A stretch of 64,000 nucleotides of DNA from Symbiodinium natans (Eukaryota; Sar; Dinophyceae; Suessiales; Symbiodiniaceae): NCBI GenBank assembly GCA_905221605.1, contig CAJNDS010002445.1, positions 17,501-81,500 of the forward strand, written 5' to 3'. The stretch's first letter is position 1. Each line of letters opens with the position of its first letter. The notes beneath the pieces are model-generated. The model did no database searches and was not told where the DNA came from. It saw only the letters and a program-made list of their open reading frames with translations. Below are positions 24,201 to 27,879 of this stretch, one piece after another. A program made the position numbers and the translations under genes.

Positions 24201-25354
24201 AGCGCTTCCAGCAGAGACAGGCCATCAGGGAAAGGGTTGAGAAAACCTCAGTTTCGGCTTTTTAGGGTTTAGGGTTTAGGGTTTAGGGTTCAGGGTTCAG
24301 GGTTCAGGGTTCAGGGTTCAGGGTTTAGGGCTGCGGTGTACGGTGTTTAGGGCTTTTTGTTCCCCTGAACAGTGAGGCTTCGCGCTCCAAACACCACAAA
24401 CATGACCAAATGATTTGCTAAATAAACCGAATGATTTAATACAACTCAAGCTGTATGTAAATACAGCTGCTGTACATTTCGCCGTAAATCAAGAACACAA
24501 AGCCAAAGCCCAACCCCTAAACCCGAAACCTTAAACCCCAAATCCGGAAGATACAAAACACTCCTGTCTTTCTGCACTTGTGGACATGCGGGCTCCGAGC
24601 CTGACGCGCAACTGACGTTCAGGGATGACACCTACTAGCTCTAGAAAATTCCGAGTTGCCTTACATCCCCCTATGTTGCCCTGTAAGTGCCTTGATAGGG
24701 TATCTTCTGATCCCCTGTTGGGAACCATTAAGGTAAGTGCCAGGCCGCCATGACGTCAAGCCTTCATTTTCCTTCCCCAACACGCGTCTTGAATCACCCC
24801 ACTCCGCGTGGAGCCCCGCAAACCCGCGTAGAGTCCCGATAACCCAGAAGCGTCACCCCGAAACCCCAAAACCCCAAAACCCTAAACCCGAAACCCCAAA
24901 ACCCGAAACCCTAAAAAGCCCCAAAACCCCTACACCCCCAGAATCCGAAACCCTAAAAAGCCCGAAACTCCAAAACCCCCATCACCCGAGGCCCTAAAAA
25001 GGCTGAAACCCCCAAGCACCAACCCCCAACCCCCAACACCCCCAACCCCGAAACCCCCGGAGAACCTTTAACACCCATGAAACCCTAAAAAGCCCAAAAC
25101 CCCGTTTTTAGGGTTTAGGGTTTAAGGCTTAGGGCTTAGGGTTGAGGGTTGGGGTTTAGGGTTTAGGGTTTAGGGTTTAGGGTTTAGGGTTTAGGGTTTA
25201 GGGTTTAGGGTTTAGGGTTTAGGGTTTAGGGTTTAGGGTTTAGGGCTTAGGGCTTAGGGCTTAGGGTTTAGGGTTAACCCCCCCGGAGCACCCTCTAATC
25301 ACCACCAAGGGCACGTGGGAGGCGCTTCGCGGTGGCGATGTGCCGATTGGCCAT
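130..25354 (-). CDS. Ferric reductase / NADPH oxidase family gene, 15 exons seen, 3' end outside window
   Basis: Inferred multi-exon gene for a membrane heme-flavin oxidoreductase that would carry electrons from NAD(P)H through FAD and two hemes across a membrane to ferric iron or oxygen. Exons in transcript order: 25354-25306, 24631-24545, 24246-24169, 21032-20953, 20437-20397, 19489-19418, 18105-18029, 5707-5659, 5048-5012, 4423-4378, 3869-3808, 3021-2927, 1968-1858, 655-610, 209-130. Every junction keeps the reading frame. Exon 6 has a histidine pair with 13 residues between; exons 11-12 join to give a second pair with 12 between, the hallmark spacing of the bis-heme core. Exon 15 has HPFT, the family FAD motif. 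The NAD-binding half is not in the window. Seen: exons, phases, motifs. Known: family hallmarks. Inferred: splicing, and whether iron reductase or NOX type. Exon 1 is the least certain. A Copia element sits in the intron between exons 7 and 8. Confidence 0.78.
610..655 (-). CDS. Reductase gene exon 14
   Basis: Encodes ATQVLIHVPAATRRR, matching the GQYVxIxVP strand before HPFT. Acceptor AAG|A at 656; an alternative in-frame acceptor lies at 668. GA donor at 609. Confidence 0.62.
1858..1968 (-). CDS. Reductase gene exon 13, start of flavin domain
   Basis: 111 nt encoding LVGPSQPTRVLRLAAIAGTD, then ITHVDAWGSGADFGTA, the first strands of the FAD-binding barrel. Acceptor CAG|G, GT donor at 1857. 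Phase 2+1 with exon 12 yields a tryptophan. Confidence 0.78.
2927..3021 (-). CDS. Reductase gene exon 12, second heme partner and DRLRR turn
   Basis: Encodes VFMGMVHAWSFWFFVLPGLA and LWWFDRLRRRL. The histidine of MVHAW pairs with exon 11 (12 residues between), and FDRLRR is the conserved end of the last membrane helix. Acceptor CAG|G, GC donor (GCAAGA) at 2926. Confidence 0.82.
3808..3869 (-). CDS. Reductase gene exon 11, second heme histidine
   Basis: Encodes DPRMRMYRLFYLGHHLALLF, the RR-x-YELFYYxHH-type segment of the family. Acceptor CAG|T, donor GC at 3807. The first of the two histidines is a heme-ligand candidate. Confidence 0.78.
4378..4423 (-). CDS. Reductase gene exon 10, membrane helix
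   Basis: Encodes VSWVLFTVAMVIAWT, a hydrophobic helix that continues LMAQ of exon 9. Acceptor CAG|G, donor GC at 4377. Confidence 0.65.
5012..5048 (-). CDS. Reductase gene exon 9 (37 nt)
   Basis: Encodes NHYENFSVLMAQ, matching the aromatic-NF-hydrophobic segment that starts the fourth helix of the family. Acceptor CAG|G, donor GC at 5011. A longer version upstream to 5093 is open but breaks the phase. Confidence 0.62.
5659..5707 (-). CDS. Reductase gene exon 8
   Basis: Encodes PRKWLWVTPSWCFGS after a GAG|A acceptor and before a GA donor at 5658. Lies 262 bp from the Copia target duplication. Phase fits exons 7 and 9. Confidence 0.5.
5969..5973. repeat. Target-site duplication TAAGG, left copy
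   Basis: TAAGG directly abuts the left LTR and is repeated directly after the right LTR, the 5-bp duplication left by Copia integrases. Confidence 0.88.
5974..6203 (-). repeat. 3' LTR of the Copia element (230 bp)
   Basis: Direct copy of 17711-17940 with no difference seen. Preceded in sense direction by a purine-rich tract at 6204-6214. Confidence 0.95.
6204..6214 (-). other. Polypurine tract
   Basis: Sense strand reads GCGAGGGGGAG immediately before the 3' LTR, the position and composition expected for the plus-strand primer. Confidence 0.75.
6599..11344 (-). CDS. Copia reverse transcriptase - RNase H with long membrane-segment extension
   Basis: About 1580 codons, +1 register to the integrase ORF. 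Numbering from 11332: RT from about residue 265 to 530, catalytic D346 (ILDVKCAFLYA) and YVDD at 453-456. RNase H about 628-770, with acidic residues in YSDSSHA, SSAESE, GDNAA and HIAGEYQVADLGTK. After RNase H the frame continues for roughly 800 residues instead of stopping. This extension has a signal-peptide-like segment ending PTRAQ near 830, a second hydrophobic helix near 841-858, a long acidic serine-rich middle with a tandem duplication (two AFAAAQ...FE.SQ copies), and four more hydrophobic segments near 1322-1345, 1352-1370, 1417-1432 and 1475-1493. It could be an envelope-like or membrane-anchoring module; no relationship to a known envelope protein is claimed. Confidence 0.92.
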   Translation of the reverse strand, partial: GVFRVEVFGLAVPMERVPFSDGSVKSGHVLDIHERPQLFDSHMWHESEPWVGTDRWVLVAYVPGRFEALGSEQRQALVELGFSVKGLYGLGTGEVSVSQCKASVSSEACDEGQDAVSGPACSEFASSWEVELPCEILDPGQFEQAVSLHHRYVEDCSRIAGELDRAVEWGCGGQVSKLLRVARLECGWFEGVLKRWGPVEEMHTSLKGLTTDIPLGEQELEAAEVFLQTRTVGLDEARKELEKWKGPGQDKVTALEETTGAVERVTVEQVEEWIRAGYKVMQVPGKAVLTRKAGVGRRQLRAVCCGNYLPAESLGLAKSDLYAGGVEALTVRVVLVYVASRPDWCGCILDVKCAFLYAPARSIQEDAEKQTIIVVRPPYLLVQLGLLGPQRRWRIIRALYGLQTSPKDWALYRDQELKGLQVSVEDEVLTLFQGISDDSLWFAKNAKGEVRALVVVYVDDVGLFGPRLVLRALVDKLREKWNTSEPVWSNDETLLNICGVELQQLKMGWRLTKRAYLQELLQRYEVESTASVPIARWDDPPDEDCGISDVRRAQGIVGALLWAMTRSRPDLMFAISKMSQCATKAPKKVFETGLQVLAYVRQTLDLGLEFPIDVGPTFGSHGQLSLPRNKGVLEVYSDSSHAPQGGRSMQSTVLMWRGGCILWEASRQAFTTLSSAESELVSMIHSVQAGESVQPIIEELTEEDTLLSLQGDNAASVRAFEPAGGGWRNRHLRMRAAAARERVAAGALVVQHIAGEYQVADLGTKPLGGSRITALLSLANVREGSMSRGMRDGLNTSARALRRVRACASQPEWLSCPTAALVLTMLAIVQPTRAQPMYQEEKWGWVWIVAFGLVMLAAVIWYGGLGLAVPGSLEARGQVCEESESGSEAPEPNGSLRELCAYEPQGLDDSLKMPGTCVEIGGSCGSNELPTGGLRPVGTVFQGQACGSQDGGSWLDGRALSAVSVLDGPSELAFAAAQAAFEVSQSGSSGLGHGDPFAVVASEAEIAFAAAQAVFEASQPGVLGLGYDPSYVEVDSEGQSEGSERLDAVPHRPSEDYQPPIGFTRQFFREEESSDSASSSSTSEGFEGAEGHVSWEARAVAEQTPGVGDPASSSDFSRFVTTTDGRLVAWRVRDERIHFLRRLLTLSGEVIVGLLGVGSGEVRWLREVAATYRYGIAGACERFRSLENVAPGFVPREGDSDPLEGRADASEPGASETTESSRLSSASSGSEYFSPEGSELEAASEETGVWLTASLGVWYRAGAEGFWMRYVDDVAWVPLPGWSLSQVQVVVEGLCRDDWSEFEAMISAPRDDSSEDWGSDLGSEESCLAVNLWALGCSSVGFLAGVISTMMWVGWIQGWTSVLFCVYLSSFWVRMAALWGDGSIEDGFRRLVILAEESYLWFPLVGKSGIVGLSLPRANSWNFVVLIVLFVVFGFSSPANAQIVMEKALVGYEEIQPEVTAATCEIQETTEALDTSEVSLWWFGLIWSIFSVGVWEAFKWTVKRTICRRKNSTAESQTEDQYVIELPLPSGVPHRAQILFCLWRAGFHIDVQQYPEEVQDEYHSYVGAYLVRVDRGEDSSD
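11277..13811 (-). CDS. Integrase ORF with N-terminal continuation of the methyltransferase-like region
   Basis: Open frame of about 844 codons in the +1 register to the protease ORF. The first 150 residues (LYAVAQAAADG, then FGWEHPRDPEEY and FGVYVAHFDQGKFG) look like the C-terminal half of the methyltransferase-like fold. Counting from 13775, an HHCC-type zinc motif (HERNDH...CEVC) is near residue 222-237. Integrase catalytic residues can be assigned as D261 (SCDIAGPF), D424 (YHADRAQEL) and E459 (NKAEL), with a D-to-E spacing of 35. Between the first two aspartates is a long insertion rich in acidic residues and proline (about 300-400). The C-terminus holds IVALGSFQGGGLW, which flows into the next frame. 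Function: integration of element cDNA. Confidence 0.88.
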   Translation of the reverse strand: MGWLLRIISFGCLFLYAVAQAAADGPPNPSEGLADAGLLEGCSVFPDGITDAVDLAKWPLKRAAANLHTRETGGFGTQIGGRRVLFGWEHPRDPEEYLEGEQVPEGGWTSFCAFPEWSYFRDMFGVYVAHFDQGKFGHARPKTTTFATTSWWLYENLDQHFLTPLQRAEFGKGPILPQSRLKEVPYWALWAPGLSHMVRCAWGLWFREQEKQSEVEERRVFLARLTEAERIQRHERNDHVPFRRGCEVCLGAQARQRSHWRASCTNVHSLSCDIAGPFKNGRSYDPTASGRDRGGGYRYFLAFAFTVPIFPVGAGVGLIEDPARMASVYLDPEGSDGVGDEDLPGLLPVFSLGSESGLKGAPVVDKVTHRIRAKGPEPADVPDSPEGDVPPVVPTRTLFMGVPLRAKKAKEVLPAVQAVVNKLEAFGFPVHRYHADRAQELKSKALVSWCRDRGIHPTWTPGESPAGNKAELAVQQLKGLTRKLLHVAGLDSDFWPLALLHASRRHWVALCQDLGIVQPVLLPFGLELLARQRARSGYESHWRSRAVKGVYLGHAPDTPGGHLVTEEAGDRKVLLTNSVYPLSPRQVDPAKPRFRLRDKTTPHLVKTLVFADSLSLAPPVSARDVARLAPGGEWDQNDWEFDGSECDWDSVSDSGERHLKDQGENPGREFRDFWSETMGMLKVWDSEEEQRPLLGKGVKESSEVTVMPGEFLSACQAEGRYDFASCLKVLRECVNGFPRPRRPGLEGDRAYAILGLYSHGGMIGVTSFARKNPELTQYLNGFVERHFPGGNWTTLYLARNTIASIHKDSRNFKRLPAWIVALGSFQGGGLWVGSADGKGSILRW
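11317..11324 (-). promoter_or_regulatory. Candidate +1 frameshift site at the integrase-RT overlap
   Basis: Sense strand CTT TGG GT in the integrase frame, inside the 68-nt overlap. A +1 slip joins GSFQGGGLW to LAVPMERVPF. It resembles the CUU-AGG-C type of +1 site known from yeast Ty1, with UGG in place of AGG. Confidence 0.4.
13720..14994 (-). CDS. Aspartic protease plus N-terminal part of a methyltransferase-like region
   Basis: Open frame in the -1 register to Gag, bounded by stops, with no ATG needed if reached by frameshift. The active-site motif VDSGATNALRP lies near 14655, typical of retroviral-type aspartic proteases that mature the polyprotein. About 200 residues later come THLFAGQQKW (near 14043), VEVEKARGSDLL and VIGGPLCRTW (near 13902). 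Their order and spacing resemble motifs I, II/III and IV of DNA cytosine-5 methyltransferases (LFAG and GGPPC). The expected PPC is PLC here, but the cysteine is kept. The domain appears to continue in the next frame. Protease call firm; methyltransferase relationship inferred. Confidence 0.8.
   Translation of the reverse strand, partial: AGGYLVTPDPSSPKAGAKQGSPKAKVTPQAKGISEDNSATGQRTEGSSGSAGTGNGQSSAQEALFAEATKLLKGVSLKPLQVPSEGVLSGFGIDRGWLMSAVANASDPLYAPVDSGATNALRPADPIEVAESQVIRVDLASGGTQLHINKHGTLLSEAACQVIIPAGYLVQLGFSIVWGKKGCTIRRKGRIPLEVTVVKGCPLIDREIGLQLLREYEQLREPGLGVSVKSVGLDGGATVPRSRLRSWLAFQVATGSLSRVNQLVWLRSMFPDVPIGVLNQVAGDDALPGTLDPEGTPWNHRRRRSILKAKPGEVLTHLFAGQQKWRVPGILVEVEKARGSDLLAKNVWQHLLVWACSGVVGGVIGGPLCRTWGWRSTSCEGSGRWGLPGLPGNLAGLVTEDNILWVLVPVRSGPSGSGWSPKSQ
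13778..13785 (-). promoter_or_regulatory. Candidate +1 frameshift site at the protease-integrase overlap
   Basis: Sense strand CTT TGG GT in the protease frame. A +1 slip here joins EDNILW to CLFLYAVAQ, which restores the apparent domain continuity. The same octamer in the same register occurs at the next junction. Confidence 0.4.
14916..17585 (-). CDS. Gag-like protein of the Copia element with CCCH and CCHC zinc fingers
   Basis: About 889 residues from the ATG at 17585 (MDPLMRKRES), the first ATG after the 5' LTR. The frame is open further up into the LTR but without an ATG. The N-terminal half is low-complexity and acidic, with a short helical segment (LEALLLQVMEENRSLRMRVD). A more conserved block near residues 520-740 (PKLPALDVSTSAVACGNWM onward) looks like the capsid-type region. 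Near the C-terminus come a Lys/Gly-rich basic stretch, then a CCCH finger (C-x8-C-x5-C-x3-H, about residue 813) and a CCHC knuckle (C-x2-C-x4-H-x4-C, about 843). The role would be particle assembly and RNA binding. It ends with TAA at 14916, overlapping the protease frame by 79 nt. Confidence 0.85.
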   Translation of the reverse strand: MDPLMRKRESASPSGGAVLEAPGDADAAYETALSQALHCNDEADSEGRVQEAALIDSRSPKEEAPVEGLVASPFHSDKVHAEVELLRNRPATLDGDAQRVSEINETGLGDRISGACTGEPQYFADEGSREATVRVARLEGFPEGQSGSAALAGEIQAGRRDDGEPLAAGYGVERVRPHPCSEGQSGLSPELRSPGSWKGGFPQRLEEAYQMRPFPGDSRELVPAIADGTSRLEALLLQVMEENRSLRMRVDQMETQSSWHSGRTQATPPELEAHMSSPVSLMNSSVGASRPTESRSAGIPPLSRGGPQTFSPPQAQGGPQAPMGVGGVQKSMVVQGGSLVSGDLESRELVHYQGRQAGLHREGHEPREPSMEFDRRVLDPVLMPPVPKPILLPVEPPARLNSTGFMAKVLGVRGMEYGGVPGYEGESVHNQVFHTPRGCGSGNWGVDCQGYPVSPGGTVIRPPPIPPPREACRSLAEAAVPGVGDARMQAPNTGVIGSSVGERPEEPAKYISELPKLPALDVSTSAVACGNWMAQLRQVFAGLSPSALVWYEAVEMAATKCYQRWLVADPLDRLSLDPGGVVAVFDEVKFQRVESRAVSLMLAAIPQSLRDDAVSNRWLTTASLLFRVQYVYQPGGSSERSTLLRQLTLPETVSTVTTAVAMLRKWQQHFYRVRELGASMPDPSLLLAGVDKATAGLLGQHPALGFRVNAFRHRVALDYNPTVPTVVQLVRLIQAECEALALGQEGQVPDKKARAAAARAEAQNEGSVPKAPAVPKGGEFSGNPGVKALEGGKGEKGKGKGKGKFEAGEPKPCFSFDEGKGCKFGDSCRFRHDRVQARKSKRCLACGQEGHFRPDCPIVAPENRQVVTWLPRILPPLRLVPSKGPPKPR
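14925..14931 (-). promoter_or_regulatory. Candidate -1 frameshift heptamer at the Gag-protease overlap
   Basis: In the 79-nt overlap the sense strand reads C CCA AAG in the Gag frame, which fits the X XXY YYZ slippery pattern and would move ribosomes into the protease frame. A downstream structure was not evaluated. Confidence 0.4.
17700..17710 (-). other. Possible primer-binding site
   Basis: Directly inside the 5' LTR the sense strand reads GGTTATCAGCC. This resembles the TGGTATCAG initiator-Met tRNA primer site of many Copia elements with one extra T. Weak, because it is an imperfect match and the host tRNA sequence is not known. Confidence 0.4.
17711..17940 (-). repeat. 5' LTR of the Copia element (230 bp)
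   Basis: In coding sense it starts TGCGTAAG and ends TTTACGTA, so its ends are a near-perfect short inverted repeat (TGCGTAA/TTACGTA). It ends in TA rather than the usual CA. No base differs from the partner copy on reading. Confidence 0.95.
17941..17945. repeat. Target-site duplication TAAGG, right copy
   Basis: Second copy of the 5-bp duplication, at the start of heptamer-rich flanking sequence (TAAGGGGCTTAGGGG). Confidence 0.88.
18029..18105 (-). CDS. Reductase gene exon 7
   Basis: Encodes TFVKNLILIDTQTLGILKSL then LGIRL, following a CAG|G acceptor and ending at a GTAGG donor. Phase fits exons 6 and 8. This is the last exon before the intron that holds the Copia element. Confidence 0.6.
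19418..19489 (-). CDS. Reductase gene exon 6, first heme histidine pair
   Basis: Encodes VLHWHRGLGAVSYFAVTGHM then LLW. The histidines of HRGLG and TGHM have 13 residues between them, as expected for the first heme-liganding pair. Acceptor CAG|G, donor GC at 19417. Confidence 0.75.
20397..20437 (-). CDS. Reductase gene exon 5 (41 nt)
   Basis: A 41-nt exon, DSILLWVMGLSFE plus two bases, surrounded on both sides by heptamer-rich sequence. Acceptor AAG|G, donor GT. It joins exon 4 and exon 6 in frame to give the usual LPVAK-DS...GLSFER-VLHWHR order. Confidence 0.7.
20953..21032 (-). CDS. Reductase gene exon 4, membrane helix ending LPVAK
   Basis: Encodes GHMASLAFALTMLPVAK, the helix that in ferric reductases ends in an LPVxR/K motif just before the heme helix. 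Donor GA at 20952. Phase fits exons 3 and 5. Confidence 0.68.
23451..23536. mobile_element. Small inverted-repeat element (86 bp), MITE-like
   Basis: Bounded by CCAAAAATAGG and CCTATTTTCGG, an 11-bp terminal inverted repeat with one mismatch. The inside is AT-rich. A related sequence in opposite orientation lies at about 34650-34724. No clear target duplication seen. Confidence 0.45.
24169..24246 (-). CDS. Reductase gene exon 3, first membrane helix
   Basis: Encodes NPFPDGLSLLEALAVLVVVV followed by FFA, a clear hydrophobic helix. Acceptor GAG|G, donor GA at 24168. The following intron is 3.1 kb and holds a small inverted-repeat element at 23451-23536. Confidence 0.6.
24545..24631 (-). CDS. 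Reductase gene exon 2
   Basis: Opens after a TAG|G acceptor and ends before a GA donor at 24544. It encodes a basic stretch (VIPERQLRVRLGAR) that would lie on the cytoplasmic side before the first membrane helix. Phases fit exons 1 and 3. Confidence 0.45.
25306..25354 (-). CDS. Reductase gene exon 1 (putative start)
   Basis: Sixteen codons from an ATG at 25354, starting MANRHIATAKR, then one base before a GT donor at 25305. The join to exon 2 keeps frame. The start could lie elsewhere, because the only support is the ATG, phase match and good codon usage. Confidence 0.4.
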
Positions 25355-26194
25355 CCTGGGATCGGTTTAGGGTTTAGGGTTTAGGGTTTAGGGTTTAGGG
25401 TTTAGGGTTTATGGTTTAGGGGTTTTTACCGGTGGTTTTTGGAGTTTGGGGCTTAGGGGTTTCTAGGGCTTTAGAGCTTAGGGTTTAGGGTTTGGGGTTT
25501 AAAGTTTAGGGTGTTGGGGTTTTGGGTTTTGGGGTTTGGGGTTCGGGGTTCGGGGTTCGGGGCTTAGGGTTTGGAGTTGAGGGTTTAGAGTTGAAGGTTT
25601 GGGCGATGTACAGGTAGGGCATAGGGTGCAGGTAGGGGTTTAGGTGGGAGGGGGGATCCGGGAACCTCGTTGCTATACGCCACATATGCACGACTTTTAT
25701 GACGGCAAAGCATGATGGTCAAGTCGCTTGTCGCATCCGTGTGCGGCTGTTGGTTGCAGGATCTGCGCTGGGTGGTCCAGAGGCGAGTCCAAGCTTTTGA
25801 ACTTTGAAGCTTCATCATAAGAGTTGATCCCTAACCATGAAGCCTGGTAGCTTGGAGATTAGGAAGATCGACTGGTCTGCACAGCAGAACTGACGGAGCC
25901 ATCGGCTCCGTGTACGTCGCAACCCTGCCTAGAGGGCCGTTGAGAGCCCCCCTTTTTGGGACGCCGTTGAGAGCGCCCTTTGGGACTGTGATGAGGTGCC
26001 CAGAGCTGAAAAGCGCTTGGTCTGCCAGACTGGTAGGATTGAGGATCTAGTATTTAGGGTTTAGGGTTTAGAGTTTAGGATGTAGTTCGGGTTTACAGAT
26101 CCAGTTCTGCTCTGAACGTCAGCCCGATGAGGCCTGTAGACCGCCAAGGTCTGTAGGCCTCATCCATTTCGTCGACTCCAGTTGAAACGAAAGG

Positions 26195-26395
26195 GCCCAG
26201 CGAAGACGCGTAGAAAGCTACCGCGGAGGATTTAGGGTTTAGGGCTGCTGCAGTAGTGATATTCCGTCATGAGTGGGCTGGTTCAGACGATGCATGGCCC
26301 AGCGAAGACGTGCAAAGCTACCACTGAAGATTCAGGGCTCAGGGTTGCTGCAGTAGCGATCTTCCGTCATGAGTGGGCCGGTTCAAAGGTCCTTT
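26195..26395. repeat. Tandem duplication, about 100-bp unit
   Basis: Two diverged direct copies (26195-26296 and 26297-26395), each from CCCAGCGAAGACG to CCGTCATGAGTGGGC. In copy 1 the middle reads GGATTTAGGGTTTAGGG, while in copy 2 it reads AGATTCAGGGCTCAGGG. Confidence 0.8.
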
Positions 26396-26937
26396 TGCAA
26401 TGCACGACAAAATAAAAGGAGAGCCTCAATTGTCTGCAAAATGTCCTTGCACAAAATCCGGATCCGAGCACAAAACCCTATTGTAAACCCTAAACCCTTA
26501 GGCCCTTAGAGTCAAACAGGGCGACAGAGCTCCTGTACCGGTGTAAGGACAAGTTGCAATAACAAAGGCTTCCATCTCCGTCGACAACAAACGAATTCAT
26601 TGAAGACAAGGCCCTGCAAGGACTGATTTTGTGAGAAATACCTCCGGTAGTTTCTGTCATAATCTCTCGTTTCCCAAGCAGGTGCCCGAATCAGAATGAC
26701 TGCGCGGGTCATGCTTCCCGCTTGTTGTCCGTGGCTCAGGACACAGGTCTGATCTCTCGAGGGGATAGTAGGGGCCCTGTAACTGTAGATTTTGTACTTT
26801 ACAGACTTTACACCATGCACAACATCCCCCAGCACTGCGCTGTCCCCTCACCCCCGAGTCTACAGCCACCATCGACTAAGAACAGCCGAGGCGGGCCGTG
26901 TTAGATCATGTTGTCCTTACCGTCCGACTGAGGCCGA

Positions 26938-27862
26938 CTACTGAAATTTGAAGAGCCGGCTCAGAGTGTCCTTGATGATGTCTGCTACCTCCCCCGGCAT
27001 CTCCACAGGCTCTGACAAAGGGTAAGGCCGCGTCTTCTTCTTTGCTGACGAGGACGAAGATGGCAAGCTTGGCATTTTGATGTCTTCGCCTTCCTTTGTT
27101 TCGTCCAAGCTCTCCATGTCCTCGTCTGTGAGAGAGAACATTCTGCGCTTTTCATCCTCGTTCAGTGCATCCAGGAAGGACTTCTCTTTTGCATTGAGGA
27201 AAGCTGCGTCCATTCCGTGCTTTTGGTCCAACAATGCGAGTTGGAGACGCTCCGTGTGCGAAGTGCATTGCATCTTGCAAAACTTCGGCCTGCCTGTCGT
27301 GAGAAAATTGCTGACTGCCTCATCTTCCTCCCATTCGTCGCCACCGCCGGGATAGAACGTCATGTGGACCTTGCCTATCTTGGCCACACGTGCCATCACG
27401 AGCTCGGCGGTGCTCTCGCTTGAAGCAGGTGTGGCGGGGGCAGCAAGGAATTCATCCAAAGGTCCGAGCGGTCTTGGTTTCGGTGGGGGTGCGGCCGGCA
27501 TGGCCTGGGCCTTGGCCCTGGGCGTAGCCGTCGGCCCGAGGGGCCTGACGCTGCTCTCTGTTCTCAGAAACCCCTGCTACACGTTAGTCTACCAGACAGT
27601 TAGCCGTTAGTGCCTAGTAGAAGCGATTTCCAAGAACATGTGGTGGTTTCCGGAATTCGGCTACCTTATTGGGGTCCGTAGTATAAGGGAATCCTACCAT
27701 TTGGGGGGGTCTATGTTAGGGGTCCCCCTGTTTTAGTCAACCCCAATGCTTTGTCCTTGAGCTGGCAGACGAGGCGGGCTGGGTTGCCTCGATCGGCTGC
27801 AACCCAGGCTGTGCAGCCTGCAGCCCAGGCACCATCGGAGCATCAAGGCACACCTCCTCCAT
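26938..27862 (-). CDS. Two-exon gene, unknown protein of about 237 residues
   Basis: Exon 1 is 27862-27756, from ATG (MEEVCLDAPMVPGLQ); exon 2 is 27544-26938. The 211-nt intron starts GACAAA and ends CGTCAG|G, a GA-AG intron, and the join keeps frame (ASSR-PLGPT). The protein starts with a Pro/Gln/Ala-rich segment (to about residue 70). A compact middle follows with KVHMTFYPGGGDEWEEDEAV and TGRPKFCKMQCTSHTERLQL, then a charged helical stretch (LNAKEKSFLDALNEDEKRRM), an acidic patch, a Ser/Lys linker and a C-terminal helix. Cytosolic or nuclear is likely, since no signal or membrane segment is seen. I recognise no family. It lies upstream of the reductase gene on the same strand, as in dinoflagellate unidirectional arrays. 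Supported by ATG, stop, phase and codon use. Confidence 0.62.
27545..27755 (-). other. GA-AG intron of the unknown gene, repeat-derived interior
   Basis: Contains ACATAGACCCCCC and CCTTATACTACGG segments like those in other small AT-rich islands in the window (34650-34724, 29120-29230), so it may itself derive from a small element. Confidence 0.4.
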
Positions 27863-27879
27863 GGTCCTTGGTCGCTAAC

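Larger units (their letters stand above)
17946..26900. repeat. Degenerate TTTAGGG/CCCTAAA sequence, introns and intergenic
   Basis: Same character as 1-5968. Clean heptamer runs lie at 19056-19143, 20262-20380, 21946-22046, 22188-22290, 23817-23872, 25152-25275 and 25363-25410. A more complex, heptamer-poor stretch lies at 22440-23560, with two GCATGGGCCTC-rGCAGCACAG copies (near 22878 and 23076). Stretches 24340-24540 and 25640-26890 hold no gene I can support. Confidence 0.82.
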
